The notes: a model not told the origin generated them from the sequence alone. DNA of 64,000 bases from an uncultured Clostridia bacterium (GCA_948852945.1 CAQPBJ010000001.1:62001-126000); one strand, 5' to 3'; shown: positions 17,412-26,394, numbered from the stretch's first letter. Made by a program: numbers and translations.

Positions 17412-17452
17412 AAAAAAAGACAAGATTTTTGGAAAAACTTGTCTTTTTTATT
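17412..17452 (+). terminator. Terminator after rdgB
   Basis: AAAAGACAAG and CTTGTCTTTT arms with a following T run. Confidence 0.85.
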
Positions 17453-17640
17453 TACTCCCAATATTAATTATACTATAAAATAGATAATAAATCAAATAAT
17501 AAAATGCAATAAATTAAAGAGAATAATATAAGAAAAAAAGAGAAAAATATAATTAGATTAAACTTAAATAGATTTAAAAAAGAAAAAATGGTTTGAAGCA
17601 TATAAAAAAATATGCTAATATATAAATATAAATAAGTTAA

Positions 17641-17836
17641 TAAGTTTCCCTACATGGTGCGTTTTTGACAGAGTTTTTAGAACCTACAAGTTTTGGAGAA
17701 GGGAGCATGATCTCTGAATATGGCGTGTATGCTTGCTTTTTAAGTAAGAAACCCAGAAGTATTTAGGACGGCACCCACCTGTTTTAGGACAGGTCCATAA
17801 AAATTCTTATTCATGACGGCTGATGTGGGGCATTTT
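17641..17836 (+). ncRNA. ssrS: 6S RNA (RNA polymerase-binding regulatory RNA)
   Basis: This is a GC-richer tract of about 195 bases in an AT-rich gap. The ends pair as a closing stem (CCCTACAT with ATGTGGGG). Inside, long imperfect arms flank a central open region, and TTAGGACGGCACCCACCTG with GGACAGGTCC is the familiar 3' part of Firmicute 6S RNAs. A promoter (TTGAAG, 17 bases, TAATAT) lies just upstream. 6S RNA mimics an open promoter and sequesters the SigA holoenzyme in stationary phase. The remaining bases from 17460 to 17640 hold only AT-rich DNA. Confidence 0.8.
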
Positions 17837-17863
17837 TTAATTAAGTGATTAAATATGATAGAA

Positions 17864-18035
17864 ACTAAATACAGTGAAAAAGATTATTTTGAAAATGCGC
17901 TAGCGACCAAACGTAGTAAAAACATAGTTTTTACGAAGTGCGAATTTGAGCAATCTACAATATAAAAACGGAGTTTTTTATTCAGGAGATTGCGAAGAGC
18001 AAATTTTTAAAATAATCTTTTTCACTGTATTTAGT
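17864..18035. repeat. Dispersed structured element, copy 1
   Basis: A core shared with 33996-34162 and 61597-61743: it begins TGCGCTAGCGACCAAACG, has a variable hairpin (TAAAAAC/GTTTTTA here), continues TGCGAATTTGA, then a conserved stem-loop with GCAATCT/AGATTGC arms enclosing AACGGAGTT, and ends GAAGAGCAAA. GCGCT can pair with AGTGC across the variable hairpin. This copy is enclosed by a perfect 27-base inverted repeat (17864-17890 with 18009-18035) whose sequence is not shared with the other copies. It lies between 6S RNA and prmC. Confidence 0.85.
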
Positions 18036-18105
18036 GCTAATTATATTAAGAACGCCTTTACAACAAAACCTAAAAATGCTAAAATAAAAAGCACTTGGAG
18101 GCAAT

Positions 18106-18930
18106 ATGAAAGTAAAAGAAGCAATTAAATATGGAATAAATGAATTAAATAATATAGAAGAAAAAATAATAAAAATAAAACTATTATTATCATATTGCAT
18201 GAACGTAGAAAAAGAGTATTTAATTACACATGATGAAGAAGAATTAAAAGAGAACGTAACTAAAAATTATAAAATAGGCGTAGAAAAACTAAAAAACAAT
18301 ATCCCAATTCAACATATAACAGGAATTCAAGAGTTCTATGGAAGAAAATTTAAAGTAAACGAAAATGTTTTGATTCCAAGATATGATACTGAAATTTTAA
18401 TACAAGAAACTCTAAAAGTGGCAAAAGACAATGATAAAATACTAGATATGTGTACAGGAAGTGGAATAATAGGCGTAACTTTATCAAAAGAAGTAAAAAA
18501 TTCTAAAGTTTATGCAGCGGACATAAGTGAAAAAGCTTTAGAAATAGCAAAAGAAAATAATAAAATACATAATGGCAGAGTAAATTTTATACATTCAAAT
18601 TTATTTGAAAATATACAGGAAACCAACTTTGATATAATTGTTTCAAATCCACCATATATAAATGAAAAAGATATTCAAAATTTAGAAGAACAAGTAAAAA
18701 AAGAACCATACATAGCTTTATATGGGGGAAAAGATGGATTAGAGTTTTATAAAAAAATAGCAAGAGATGCAAAAAAAACAATAAATCAAAATGGGTACAT
18801 CATATTTGAAATTGGATATAATCAAAAAAATGATGTATTAGAAATACTAGAAGAAAATGGATATACACAAATAAAATGTGTACAAGATTTAAATGGAATA
18901 GATAGAGTAATTATAGGAAAGAAGGAATAA
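18106..18930 (+). CDS. prmC: Release factor glutamine methyltransferase PrmC
   Basis: A 274-residue protein. An N-terminal helical domain is followed by ILDMCTGSGIIGV (SAM-binding) and SNPPYI, the NPPY motif that holds the target glutamine. PrmC methylates the GGQ glutamine of release factors RF1 and RF2 and so aids termination. GGAGGCAAT precedes the ATG. It begins the tight prmC-whiA-hemW operon (gaps of 2 and 0 bases). prfA, a frequent neighbour, is absent. Confidence 0.95.
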   Translation: MKVKEAIKYGINELNNIEEKIIKIKLLLSYCMNVEKEYLITHDEEELKENVTKNYKIGVEKLKNNIPIQHITGIQEFYGRKFKVNENVLIPRYDTEILIQETLKVAKDNDKILDMCTGSGIIGVTLSKEVKNSKVYAADISEKALEIAKENNKIHNGRVNFIHSNLFENIQETNFDIIVSNPPYINEKDIQNLEEQVKKEPYIALYGGKDGLEFYKKIARDAKKTINQNGYIIFEIGYNQKNDVLEILEENGYTQIKCVQDLNGIDRVIIGKKE

Positions 18931-18932
18931 CA

Positions 18933-19775
18933 ATGTCTTTCTCATCAGAAGTAAAAGAAGAATTAAGTAAAATAAATAACTTTTCTAAAAAAGAATTTAT
19001 TGAAGCAGAATTAATAGGATACCTATTATCAGCAAATACAAAAATAGAAAAGAAAAATATAGAGTTTCTTACTGAAAATGAATTTAATATAGAAAGAATA
19101 TATAAAATTTTATTTAAACTAGATATAGAGTACGAACCAGAAATAAAAGGCAAAACCTACACAGCTAAAATAGAAAATATAGGATTAAGAAAAGTAGAAG
19201 AACTAAAAAAAGAAGAAGAAAAAAAAGCATTAGTCAGGGGCATATTTTTAGGTAGTGGTTCAATAAATGATCCAAACAAAAAATATCATTTAGAAATATT
19301 GTTAAACAATAAAGATATAGCACAATACATTCAAAATATATTAAAAGAATCAGGAATAAAAACAAAAATATTAGAAAAAAATAATACAATTTATATAAAA
19401 GAAGGTGAAGAAATTTCAAAATTCTTAGCCTTTATAGGAGCACAAAAATCTGTATTAAAATTTGAAGACATACGTGTAATGAAAGATATGAGAAATACAG
19501 TAAACAGACAAGTAAATTGTGAAACAGCAAATCTAAATAAAACAGTAGGTGCAGCAGTTGTACAAATAGATGCAATAAACTTTCTTAAAAAAATGAAAAA
19601 ATACGAAGAGCTTCCAGATCCATTAATAGAAATAGCAGAACTAAGAATAGAATATCCAGAAATGAGTTTAAAAGATTTAGGAATGCATCTAGAAAATCCA
19701 ATAGGAAAATCAGGAGTAAACCACAGATTAAAAAAAATAATTGAAATTGCAGATGAATTTAAAAGGGGAAATTAA
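18933..19775 (+). CDS. whiA: DNA-binding protein WhiA
   Basis: A 280-residue protein with the WhiA layout: a LAGLIDADG-like N-terminal part (EFIEAELIGYLLSANTK, VRGIFLGSGSINDP), then NRQVNCETANLNKTV and a C-terminal helix-turn-helix (YPEMSLKDLGMHL, GKSGVNHRLKKI). WhiA is a conserved Gram-positive regulator linked to cell division and, in actinomycetes, sporulation. Its usual partners yvcJ/yvcK are not next to it here. Confidence 0.95.
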   Translation: MSFSSEVKEELSKINNFSKKEFIEAELIGYLLSANTKIEKKNIEFLTENEFNIERIYKILFKLDIEYEPEIKGKTYTAKIENIGLRKVEELKKEEEKKALVRGIFLGSGSINDPNKKYHLEILLNNKDIAQYIQNILKESGIKTKILEKNNTIYIKEGEEISKFLAFIGAQKSVLKFEDIRVMKDMRNTVNRQVNCETANLNKTVGAAVVQIDAINFLKKMKKYEELPDPLIEIAELRIEYPEMSLKDLGMHLENPIGKSGVNHRLKKIIEIADEFKRGN

Positions 19776-20891
19776 ATGAAAGAAATAGGAATATATGTTC
19801 ACATTCCATATTGTAAAAGTAAATGCTATTACTGTGATTTTATTTCATTCTCAAAAAAAGATGAAACAATTGAGAAATACATAGAAACAATAAAAAAAGA
19901 AATAGATATATGCATGCTAGGAGGATTCAACATAAAAACAATTTATATAGGAGGTGGAACACCATCTTATATAGAAAGTAAATATATATTAGAAATAATA
20001 GCAAAAATAAAAGAAAAATTTATTGTAGTACAAAATGCAGAAACAACAATAGAAGTAAATCCAGGAACAATAACAAAAGAAAAATTACAAGATTATAAAA
20101 AAGCAGGAATAAATAGATTAAGTATAGGACTTCAATCAACAGACAATAAAACTTTAAAGCAAATAGGAAGAATTCACACATATGAAGAATTTTTAGAAAC
20201 ATATGATTTAGCCAGAGAAGTCGGATTTAAAAATATAAATGTAGATTTTATATTTGCACTTCCAAATTCAGATGAATGGGGAACAGCACTACAAATAAGT
20301 GAAATAATAAATTTGAAACCAGAACATATATCAAGCTACTCATTAATATTAGAAGAAAATACAAAATTAAAAGAATTAGTTGAAAGTGGAGAAGTAGCAT
20401 TACCAACAGAAGATGAAGAAAGAAAAATGTATTGGAAAATGAAAAATTTACTAGAAGAACATGGCTATAAACATTATGAAATTTCAAACTTTGCTATTCC
20501 TGGATATGAATCAAAACATAATGTAGATTGCTGGAATCAAAACGAATATCTAGGATTCGGAGCAGCGGCACACAGTTACTTTAATGGAAAAAGATATTCA
20601 AATAGTAAAACAATAGAAGAGTATATCGAAAAATATCATAATAAAAATATAGAAGAAGAACAAAATAAAGAAATGATGGCAAAAGAATATATGATGTTAG
20701 GATTGAGAAAAATAGAAGGAGTATCAATATCAGAGTTTGAAAGAAAATTCCAAATTAACCCACTATTTTATTTTAGATTTGAAATAAGCAAACTAGTTGA
20801 AGAAGAACTAATTGAAATTGATCTAGATAACATTAAGCTAACAGACAAAGGCTTAGATTTCGCTAATAAAGTATTTGAAGAATTTATATAA
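19776..20891 (+). CDS. hemW: Heme chaperone HemW-like radical SAM protein
   Basis: A 371-residue protein. HIPYCKSKCYYCDF (cysteines 13, 17 and 20) binds the [4Fe-4S] cluster; IYIGGGTPSYIE, INRLSIGLQS and the C-terminal winged-helix segment MLGLRKIEGVS match the HemN/HemW family. Length and the single cluster motif fit HemW rather than HemN, so a heme-transfer role is more likely than coproporphyrinogen oxidation. It starts directly at the whiA stop. Confidence 0.9.
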   Translation: MKEIGIYVHIPYCKSKCYYCDFISFSKKDETIEKYIETIKKEIDICMLGGFNIKTIYIGGGTPSYIESKYILEIIAKIKEKFIVVQNAETTIEVNPGTITKEKLQDYKKAGINRLSIGLQSTDNKTLKQIGRIHTYEEFLETYDLAREVGFKNINVDFIFALPNSDEWGTALQISEIINLKPEHISSYSLILEENTKLKELVESGEVALPTEDEERKMYWKMKNLLEEHGYKHYEISNFAIPGYESKHNVDCWNQNEYLGFGAAAHSYFNGKRYSNSKTIEEYIEKYHNKNIEEEQNKEMMAKEYMMLGLRKIEGVSISEFERKFQINPLFYFRFEISKLVEEELIEIDLDNIKLTDKGLDFANKVFEEFI

Positions 20892-20895
20892 ATTT

Positions 20896-20928
20896 AAAAG
20901 GATATCCTTACCACTGGATATCTTTTTT
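20896..20928 (+). terminator. Terminator of the prmC-whiA-hemW operon
   Basis: AAGGATATCC and GGATATCTTT arms around TTACCACT, then T run. Confidence 0.8.
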
Positions 20929-20942
20929 ATATTCATAAAGAA

Positions 20943-20966
20943 AAGAGCATCACACCTGATGCCCCA
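20943..20966 (-). terminator. Terminator of the 73-aa minus-strand gene
   Basis: On the minus strand GGGGCATCA, GGTG, TGATGC is followed by TCTTTTC. Confidence 0.65.
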
Positions 20967-20972
20967 AATAGA

Positions 20973-21194
20973 TTAGGAGAAATACTCCTTATGAAGAGAT
21001 ACGATTAAATTAGCATTCACCAAAACCTTCCTAGAGTCGGGGTTCCCATAACTACGGTTAGGGCTCACTCTCTGGCAGGCCTCAATCAAACGCCGCTTTA
21101 ATTCATCAGAACAGTTAGATTTTAAAGACCCATTTGCATCAAAAGCAATGTTAAAGAGTTGATCAAATCTTGTTAAATCAGACTGATTCATCAT
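20973..21194 (-). CDS. Uncharacterised 73-aa protein, GC-rich single-gene unit
   Basis: No family is recognised. Segments DELKRRLIEACQRVSP and RKVLVNANLIVSLHKEYF are visible. Base composition is higher in GC than neighbours, with codons such as CGG, CCC and GGG that are nearly absent from the AT-rich genes. Two adjacent ATGs lie behind a CAGGAGGTAG ribosome binding site on the minus strand. It stands between hemW and hrcA with its own terminator. Confidence 0.6.
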   Translation of the reverse strand: MMNQSDLTRFDQLFNIAFDANGSLKSNCSDELKRRLIEACQRVSPNRSYGNPDSRKVLVNANLIVSLHKEYFS

Positions 21195-21326
21195 CTACCT
21201 CCTGATAAAATTTATCTTAACAATTATACAATTTTGTCGAAAAAAGTCAAGAAAATGAGTAGAAAAAATACTAAAAATAGTAAAATGTAAAGAGTAAAAT
21301 AAAACTAGAAAAAAATAAAAATAATT

Positions 21327-21353
21327 TTAGCAATATGTATTGACAATTGCTAA
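21327..21353 (+). promoter_or_regulatory. CIRCE-like HrcA operator 1, overlapping the promoter
   Basis: Arms TTAGCAATA and AATTGCTAA are separated by nine bases, the same 9-9-9 geometry as the CIRCE consensus (TTAGCACTC-N9-GAGTGCTAA), with changes only in the inner bases. It covers the -35 box TTGACA (21340-21345); TATAAT follows at 21361. HrcA bound here would block transcription of its own operon. Confidence 0.75.
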
Positions 21354-21378
21354 AATAGGATATAATATATATATGAAA

Positions 21379-21405
21379 TTAGCAGACGAATAATAAAACT
21401 GCTAA
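21379..21405 (+). promoter_or_regulatory. CIRCE-like HrcA operator 2
   Basis: Arms TTAGCAGAC and AACTGCTAA with a nine-base spacer, located between the -10 box and the hrcA start. It is a second 9-9-9 site 52 bases from the first (start to start), about five DNA turns. Confidence 0.7.
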
Positions 21406-21422
21406 TAAAAGGGGAAATAAAA

Positions 21423-22430
21423 ATGCTTGATAATAGAAAGAAAAAAATACTACAAGCAATTATTGAAGAATATATAGATACAGCAGAACCAGTAAGTTCA
21501 GGAAACCTAGTAAAAGAACTAAACTGCAGTAGTGCTACAATCAGAAACGATATGGCGGAACTTGAAAAAATAGGCTTCTTAGAAAAACCATATACCTCAG
21601 CAGGAAGAATACCATCACAAAAAGGATATAGATACTATATTGATGAACTATTAAGAGACGATAAATTAACAGCAAAAGAAATGCAATATATAAAAAATAA
21701 ATTAGAAACTACAGTAAATGAATTAGAAGATCTTACAAAAATTGCAACAACAACACTTTCAGAATTGACTCACTATACAACAATTGCAATAGGTCCGAAA
21801 ATAGAAACACACACTATACTAGATATAAAGTTTGTATTACTAGGAAGTAGAGTAATGATGGCAATAATATTAACAGACTCAGGAATAATCAGAGAAGCCA
21901 TTATAAAATTTGATGAAGATGTAACAGAAGAACAAATCAGAAATTTAAATACAATTTTTGCTAATAATATGGTTGGAAAACCAATAGATGAATTAGGTGG
22001 AAATATTGAAGAGTTTATAACAACAGAAATGAAAAACAGTATTTCAATAATTCAAAAAATTATAGCTGAAATAAATAAAATATTTAAAGAACATGATGAT
22101 TTAATATTAGAAGGAACAAATAAATCATTCGACTTACCAGAATTTCAAAAAGTCGAATTAGCAAAAAACTTTATGAATGTGCTAGACGCAAAAGATTTAG
22201 TATCAGAAGTACTAAATACAGGTGTAGCAGAAGACATAAATGTATATATAGGCGAAGAACTTCAAGATGAAAAATTAAAAGACTTCAGTGTAGTAACATT
22301 TAATCATTTATTAGGAGATAAAGATATAGGAACAATAGGAATAATAGGACCAACAAGAATGGATTATTCTAAAGTTATTTCCATTATGAAATATATAAGT
22401 AAAAAACTAAAAGAAGATCACAACGAATAA
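21423..22430 (+). CDS. hrcA: Heat-inducible transcription repressor HrcA
   Basis: A 335-residue protein. The N-terminal winged helix (RKKKILQAIIEEYIDTAEPV, then CSSATIRNDMAELEKIGFL) is the HrcA DNA-binding domain; GRIPSQKGYRYYID follows. The C-terminus has GTIGIIGPTRMDYSKVI, the conserved end of the family. HrcA represses groE and dnaK operons at CIRCE sites and depends on GroEL for activity. It is first gene of hrcA-grpE-dnaK-dnaJ. Confidence 0.97.
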   Translation: MLDNRKKKILQAIIEEYIDTAEPVSSGNLVKELNCSSATIRNDMAELEKIGFLEKPYTSAGRIPSQKGYRYYIDELLRDDKLTAKEMQYIKNKLETTVNELEDLTKIATTTLSELTHYTTIAIGPKIETHTILDIKFVLLGSRVMMAIILTDSGIIREAIIKFDEDVTEEQIRNLNTIFANNMVGKPIDELGGNIEEFITTEMKNSISIIQKIIAEINKIFKEHDDLILEGTNKSFDLPEFQKVELAKNFMNVLDAKDLVSEVLNTGVAEDINVYIGEELQDEKLKDFSVVTFNHLLGDKDIGTIGIIGPTRMDYSKVISIMKYISKKLKEDHNE

Positions 22431-22450
22431 AAAAAGAAAGAAGGGATAAA

Positions 22451-22960
22451 ATGACAGAAAACCAAGAAAATGAAAACCTAGAAGAAAAGACAACAGAACA
22501 AGAAGCACAACAACCAGAAATTATAGAAAATCAGAATACAACAAATGAACTAGAAGAAATGAACGATAGATATAAAAGACTATTTGCAGAATTTGAAAAT
22601 TACAAAAAAAGAAACATAAAAGAAAAAGAATCACTAAGAAATATGTTAGTATCAGATATAATGATGAGCATATTGCCAATAATAGACAACCTAGAAAAAG
22701 CAATAACAACAGGAACAACAGACACAGCATATGAAGAAGGAATAAAAATGGTATTAAAACAACTAAAAGATACTTTAGCTTATCATGGAGTTAAAGAAAT
22801 TGAAACTGTTGGAAAACCATTTGACCCAGAACTTCATGAAGCAGTAAGTCATATAACAGATGAAAAACTAGGACAAAACATTATAAAAGAAGAATTTAGA
22901 AAAGGCTATATCATAGGAAATAAAGTAATAAGACATTCTATGGTAATAGTTGCAAACTAG
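22451..22960 (+). CDS. grpE: Nucleotide exchange factor GrpE
   Basis: A 169-residue protein. An acidic, Gln-rich N-terminus leads into a long coiled coil (YKRLFAEFENYKKRN), then ILPIIDNLEKAI and GVKEIETVGKPFDPELHEAV, the conserved beta-wing region. GrpE speeds ADP release from DnaK. It lies 20 bases after hrcA. Confidence 0.96.
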   Translation: MTENQENENLEEKTTEQEAQQPEIIENQNTTNELEEMNDRYKRLFAEFENYKKRNIKEKESLRNMLVSDIMMSILPIIDNLEKAITTGTTDTAYEEGIKMVLKQLKDTLAYHGVKEIETVGKPFDPELHEAVSHITDEKLGQNIIKEEFRKGYIIGNKVIRHSMVIVAN

Positions 22961-23021
22961 TTATTAATTTTTTATATATAAATTATACAAAAGAACAAAA
23001 TCAAATAAAATAAAAACAAGT

Positions 23022-23149
23022 CGTTGGGAAAAGAATTATTAATAGATTCGATTTTATCTATATTAGAAGGCAAGGGAGCGTATGTATATACGTGACCGCG
23101 TTATAATATAGATAAAATTGGAGATAGTGATGATTATTTTTCCAACCCG
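23022..23149 (+). promoter_or_regulatory. Long hairpin in the dnaK 5' leader
   Basis: A perfect 15-pair stem (23051-23065, ATTTTATCTATATTA, with 23104-23118) encloses a GC-richer loop that contains a CGTAT/ATACG mini-hairpin. The stem continues outward imperfectly to GTTGGGAAAA and TTTTCCAACCC. It stands between grpE and dnaK just before the dnaK ribosome binding site. It may govern processing or translation of dnaK mRNA; I know no named element with this form. Confidence 0.65.
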
Positions 23150-23171
23150 ATAAAAAGGAGGATAAAAAAAG

Positions 23172-25040
23172 ATGTCAAAGATTATAGGAATCGACTTAGG
23201 AACTACAAACTCATGTGTAGCAGTAATGGAAGGTGGAGAAGCAGTAGTAATACCAAATCCAGAGGGAAATAGAACTACTCCATCAGTAGTTGCTTTCTCA
23301 CAAAATGGAGAAAGACTAGTAGGACAAATAGCAAAACGTCAAGCAGTTACAAACCCAGATCACACAGTAATTTCAATAAAAAGAGATATGGGATCAGACA
23401 AAAAAGTTAAAATAGAAGGTGATGAATTTACACCACAAGAAATATCAGCAATGATATTACAAAAATTAAAATCAGATGCTGAAAATTATTTAGGAACAGA
23501 AGTAAAACAAGCAGTTATAACAGTTCCTGCTTATTTCTCAGACAGTCAAAGACAAGCAACAAAAGATGCTGGAAAAATTGCAGGACTAGAAGTTCTAAGA
23601 ATCATAAATGAACCAACAGCTGCATCATTAGCATTTGGTATGGATAAAACAGATAAAGACCAAAAAATAATGGTATATGACTTAGGTGGAGGAACATTCG
23701 ATGTTTCAATTCTAGATATAGGAGATGGAGTATTTGAAGTTCTAGCAACAAGCGGAAATAATAGACTAGGTGGAGATGATTTCGACCAAAAAATTATGGA
23801 TTACTTAGTAGCTGAATTTAAAAAATCAAGCGGAATAGATTTATCTACAGATAAAATGGCAATGCAAAGATTAAAAGAAGCTGCTGAAAAAGCTAAAATA
23901 GAATTATCAGGAATGGGACAAACACAAATAAACTTACCATTCATTACAGCAGATGCAACAGGACCAAAACATTTAGATGTAACATTAACAAGAGCAAAAT
24001 TTGAAGAACTAATTGGAGAACTAGTAAAATCAACAATGGGACCAGTTAACCAAGCTTTAAAAGATGCTGGATTAGAAGCAAGCCAATTAGACCAAATACT
24101 ATTAGTTGGTGGATCTACAAGAGTTCCACTAGTACAAGAAGAAGTTAAAAAAATAACAGGAAAAGAACCAAATAAAGGAATAAACCCAGATGAATGTGTT
24201 GCTTTAGGAGCAGCTATTCAAGGTGGTGTATTATCAGGAGATGTAAAAGACTTAGTATTACTTGATGTAACACCATTATCATTAGGTATTGAAACATATG
24301 GTGGAGTATTTACAAAATTAATAGAAAGAAACACAACTATACCAACTAAAAAATCACAAGTATTCTCTACAGCAGCTGACGGACAAACAAGTGTTGAAGT
24401 TCACGTATTACAAGGTGAAAGAGAAATGGCTGCATACAATAAAACATTAGGAAGATTCCAATTAACAGGAATTCCACCAGCACCAAGAGGAGTACCACAA
24501 ATTGAAGTTACTTTTGATATAGATGCAAATGGTATAGTTCACGTATCAGCTAAAGACACAGCTACAGGAAATGAACAAAAAGTATCAATTACAGCAAGCA
24601 CAAATCTTTCAGAAGATGATATTAATAGAGCTGTTAGAGATGCCGAAGAACATGCATCAGAAGACAAAAAGAGAAAAGAAGAAGTTGAAGTTAAAAACAA
24701 TGCAGAAAGCTTAATCTACAACAGTCAAAAAACAATAGACGAATTAGGAGATAAAATCAGTAGTGAAGAAAAAGCTAAAGTACAAACAGAAATTGATAAC
24801 TTAAAGAAAACTGTTGAAGGAAATAATGTAGAAGAAATAAAAGAAGGAACAGACAAACTAACAAAAGTATTCTATGAAATTTCTGAAAAACTATATAAAG
24901 CAAATGCCGCAGCTGCAGGAACAGAAGGAGCTGCTGAAGATGCAACAGCAGAAACAACTGAAGGTGAAGCAAAAGAAGGAACAGTTTATGATGCTGACTA
25001 CAAAGTAGATGAAGAAAGTAGCGAAGACGAAAATAAATAA
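23172..25040 (+). CDS. dnaK: Chaperone DnaK (Hsp70)
   Basis: A 622-residue Hsp70 of usual length. GIDLGTTNSCVAVMEGG at the N-terminus, VYDLGGGTFDVSILD, and LVGGSTRVPLVQ are ATPase signatures; the substrate domain begins near QVFSTAADGQTSVEVHV. The C-terminal tail is Ala/Glu-rich and acidic. It refolds proteins with DnaJ and GrpE. Start ATG follows AAAAAGGAGGATAAAAAAAG. Confidence 0.98.
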   Translation: MSKIIGIDLGTTNSCVAVMEGGEAVVIPNPEGNRTTPSVVAFSQNGERLVGQIAKRQAVTNPDHTVISIKRDMGSDKKVKIEGDEFTPQEISAMILQKLKSDAENYLGTEVKQAVITVPAYFSDSQRQATKDAGKIAGLEVLRIINEPTAASLAFGMDKTDKDQKIMVYDLGGGTFDVSILDIGDGVFEVLATSGNNRLGGDDFDQKIMDYLVAEFKKSSGIDLSTDKMAMQRLKEAAEKAKIELSGMGQTQINLPFITADATGPKHLDVTLTRAKFEELIGELVKSTMGPVNQALKDAGLEASQLDQILLVGGSTRVPLVQEEVKKITGKEPNKGINPDECVALGAAIQGGVLSGDVKDLVLLDVTPLSLGIETYGGVFTKLIERNTTIPTKKSQVFSTAADGQTSVEVHVLQGEREMAAYNKTLGRFQLTGIPPAPRGVPQIEVTFDIDANGIVHVSAKDTATGNEQKVSITASTNLSEDDINRAVRDAEEHASEDKKRKEEVEVKNNAESLIYNSQKTIDELGDKISSEEKAKVQTEIDNLKKTVEGNNVEEIKEGTDKLTKVFYEISEKLYKANAAAAGTEGAAEDATAETTEGEAKEGTVYDADYKVDEESSEDENK

Positions 25041-25061
25041 TAAATAAAAAAGAGAGCAAGT

Positions 25062-25098
25062 TAGGGGCAAATAAAATAAAAATAAAAATTTGCCCCAA
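25062..25098 (+). terminator. Hairpin between dnaK and dnaJ
   Basis: GGGGCAAAT and ATTTGCCCC form a perfect nine-pair stem with an A-rich loop, followed by AATTTGTTG. The T tract is weak, so it may be an attenuating or mRNA-stabilising hairpin that sets the dnaK:dnaJ ratio rather than a full terminator. Confidence 0.6.
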
Positions 25099-25144
25099 TT
25101 TGTTGTATTGTAGATTATAAAACTACATAAAAATGGAGGAAAAA

Positions 25145-26302
25145 ATGGCTAGTGAAAAAAGAGATTATTATGAAGTACTTGGAGTAGATAAAAATGCTTC
25201 TGATGATGAATTAAAAAGAGCATATAGAAAACTAGCAAAAAAATACCATCCAGACGCTAATCCAGATAATAAAAAAGAAGCAGAAGCTAAATTTAAAGAA
25301 ATAAGTGAAGCATATGAAGTATTATCAGATAAACAAAAAAGACAGATGTACGATCAATTTGGACATGAAGGACCACAAGGCTTTGGCGGACAAAACGGAG
25401 GAGGATACTATTCATACGGATCAGGCTTTGACGGCTTTGGTGGATTTTCAGGATTTGAAGATTTTGGATTTGGTAGCTTCGGAGATATTTTTTCAGCAGC
25501 TTTTGGTGGAGGAACTAAAAAAAGAAATGGTCCTAGAAAAGGAGCTGATTTAAAACTAAACCTAGAGATAACCTTTGAAGAATCATATAAAGGTGTAGAA
25601 AAAACTATAAGCATAAACAGAAATAAAAAATGTGAACACTGTCATGGAACTGGAGCAAAACCAGGAACAAATCCAATAACTTGCCAAGTATGTAATGGAA
25701 CAGGAAAAATAAAACAAGTAGTAACAACACCATTTGGACAAATGTCAACACAAAAAGTTTGTTCAAACTGTGGTGGAGAAGGAAAAATAATAAAAGAACC
25801 ATGCCAAGATTGTAAAGGAAAAGGAACAGTTAGAGAATCAGCAAAAATAAAAGTAAAAATTCCTGAAGGAATTGATGATGGACAAACAGTAGTGCTTAGA
25901 GGAGAGGGAGAGCCAGGAAGTAAAGGCGGACCAAATGGGGATTTGTATATAAATGTTCATGTTAAAAAACATAGTATATATACAAGAAAAGCAGATCACG
26001 TATTATGTGATATTCCAATAACATTTACAGGAGCAACTTTAGGAACAGAAATTGAAATTCCATTAGTAGATGGAACAAAAGAAAAATATAAAATTCCAGA
26101 AGGAACTCAAACTGGTTCAAAATTTGTACTAAAAGGAAAAGGATTCAAGAGCATTAATGGAAGCTGGAGAGGAGACTTTGTATTCACAGTAAATGTTCAA
26201 GTTCCTAAAAAACTAACTCAAGAACAACGAGACTTAATAACAAAATTAGCACAAACTATGAATGAACAACCACCAATTAAAAAACGTGGAATATTTGGCT
26301 AA
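25145..26302 (+). CDS. dnaJ: Chaperone DnaJ (Hsp40)
   Basis: A protein of about 385 residues. J-domain with YHPDAN (HPD motif), Gly/Phe-rich linker, then four zinc-binding CxxCxGxG repeats (CEHCHGTG, CQVCNGTG, CSNCGGEG, CQDCKGKG) and the C-terminal substrate domain. It delivers clients to DnaK and stimulates its ATPase. An upstream ATG at 25133 lies within the AATGGAGGAAAAA ribosome binding site, so 25145 is the likely start. Confidence 0.97.
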   Translation: MASEKRDYYEVLGVDKNASDDELKRAYRKLAKKYHPDANPDNKKEAEAKFKEISEAYEVLSDKQKRQMYDQFGHEGPQGFGGQNGGGYYSYGSGFDGFGGFSGFEDFGFGSFGDIFSAAFGGGTKKRNGPRKGADLKLNLEITFEESYKGVEKTISINRNKKCEHCHGTGAKPGTNPITCQVCNGTGKIKQVVTTPFGQMSTQKVCSNCGGEGKIIKEPCQDCKGKGTVRESAKIKVKIPEGIDDGQTVVLRGEGEPGSKGGPNGDLYINVHVKKHSIYTRKADHVLCDIPITFTGATLGTEIEIPLVDGTKEKYKIPEGTQTGSKFVLKGKGFKSINGSWRGDFVFTVNVQVPKKLTQEQRDLITKLAQTMNEQPPIKKRGIFG

Positions 26303-26321
26303 AATAGTAAAAATTTCAATA

Positions 26322-26356
26322 GAAAAAGAGCAACAAAATGTTGACTCTTTTTTTTA
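26322..26356 (+). terminator. Terminator of the heat-shock operon
   Basis: AAAAAGAGCAACA and TGTTGACTCTTTTT arms and a long T run. Confidence 0.85.
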
Positions 26357-26394
26357 TTATTAATATAATTTATATATACATAGGAGGAGAAAAA

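Noticed and set aside
17461..17640. Possible small gene before 6S RNA
   Set aside because: The tract is almost pure A/T with frequent stops; only the 6S promoter is supported.
17946..18128. 60-codon frame starting SNLQYKNGVFYS in repeat copy 1, and a similar 62-codon frame at 34073 in copy 2
   Set aside because: The shared start is only the conserved stem-loop of the dispersed element read in one frame; after the core the two sequences are unrelated, so these are not proteins.
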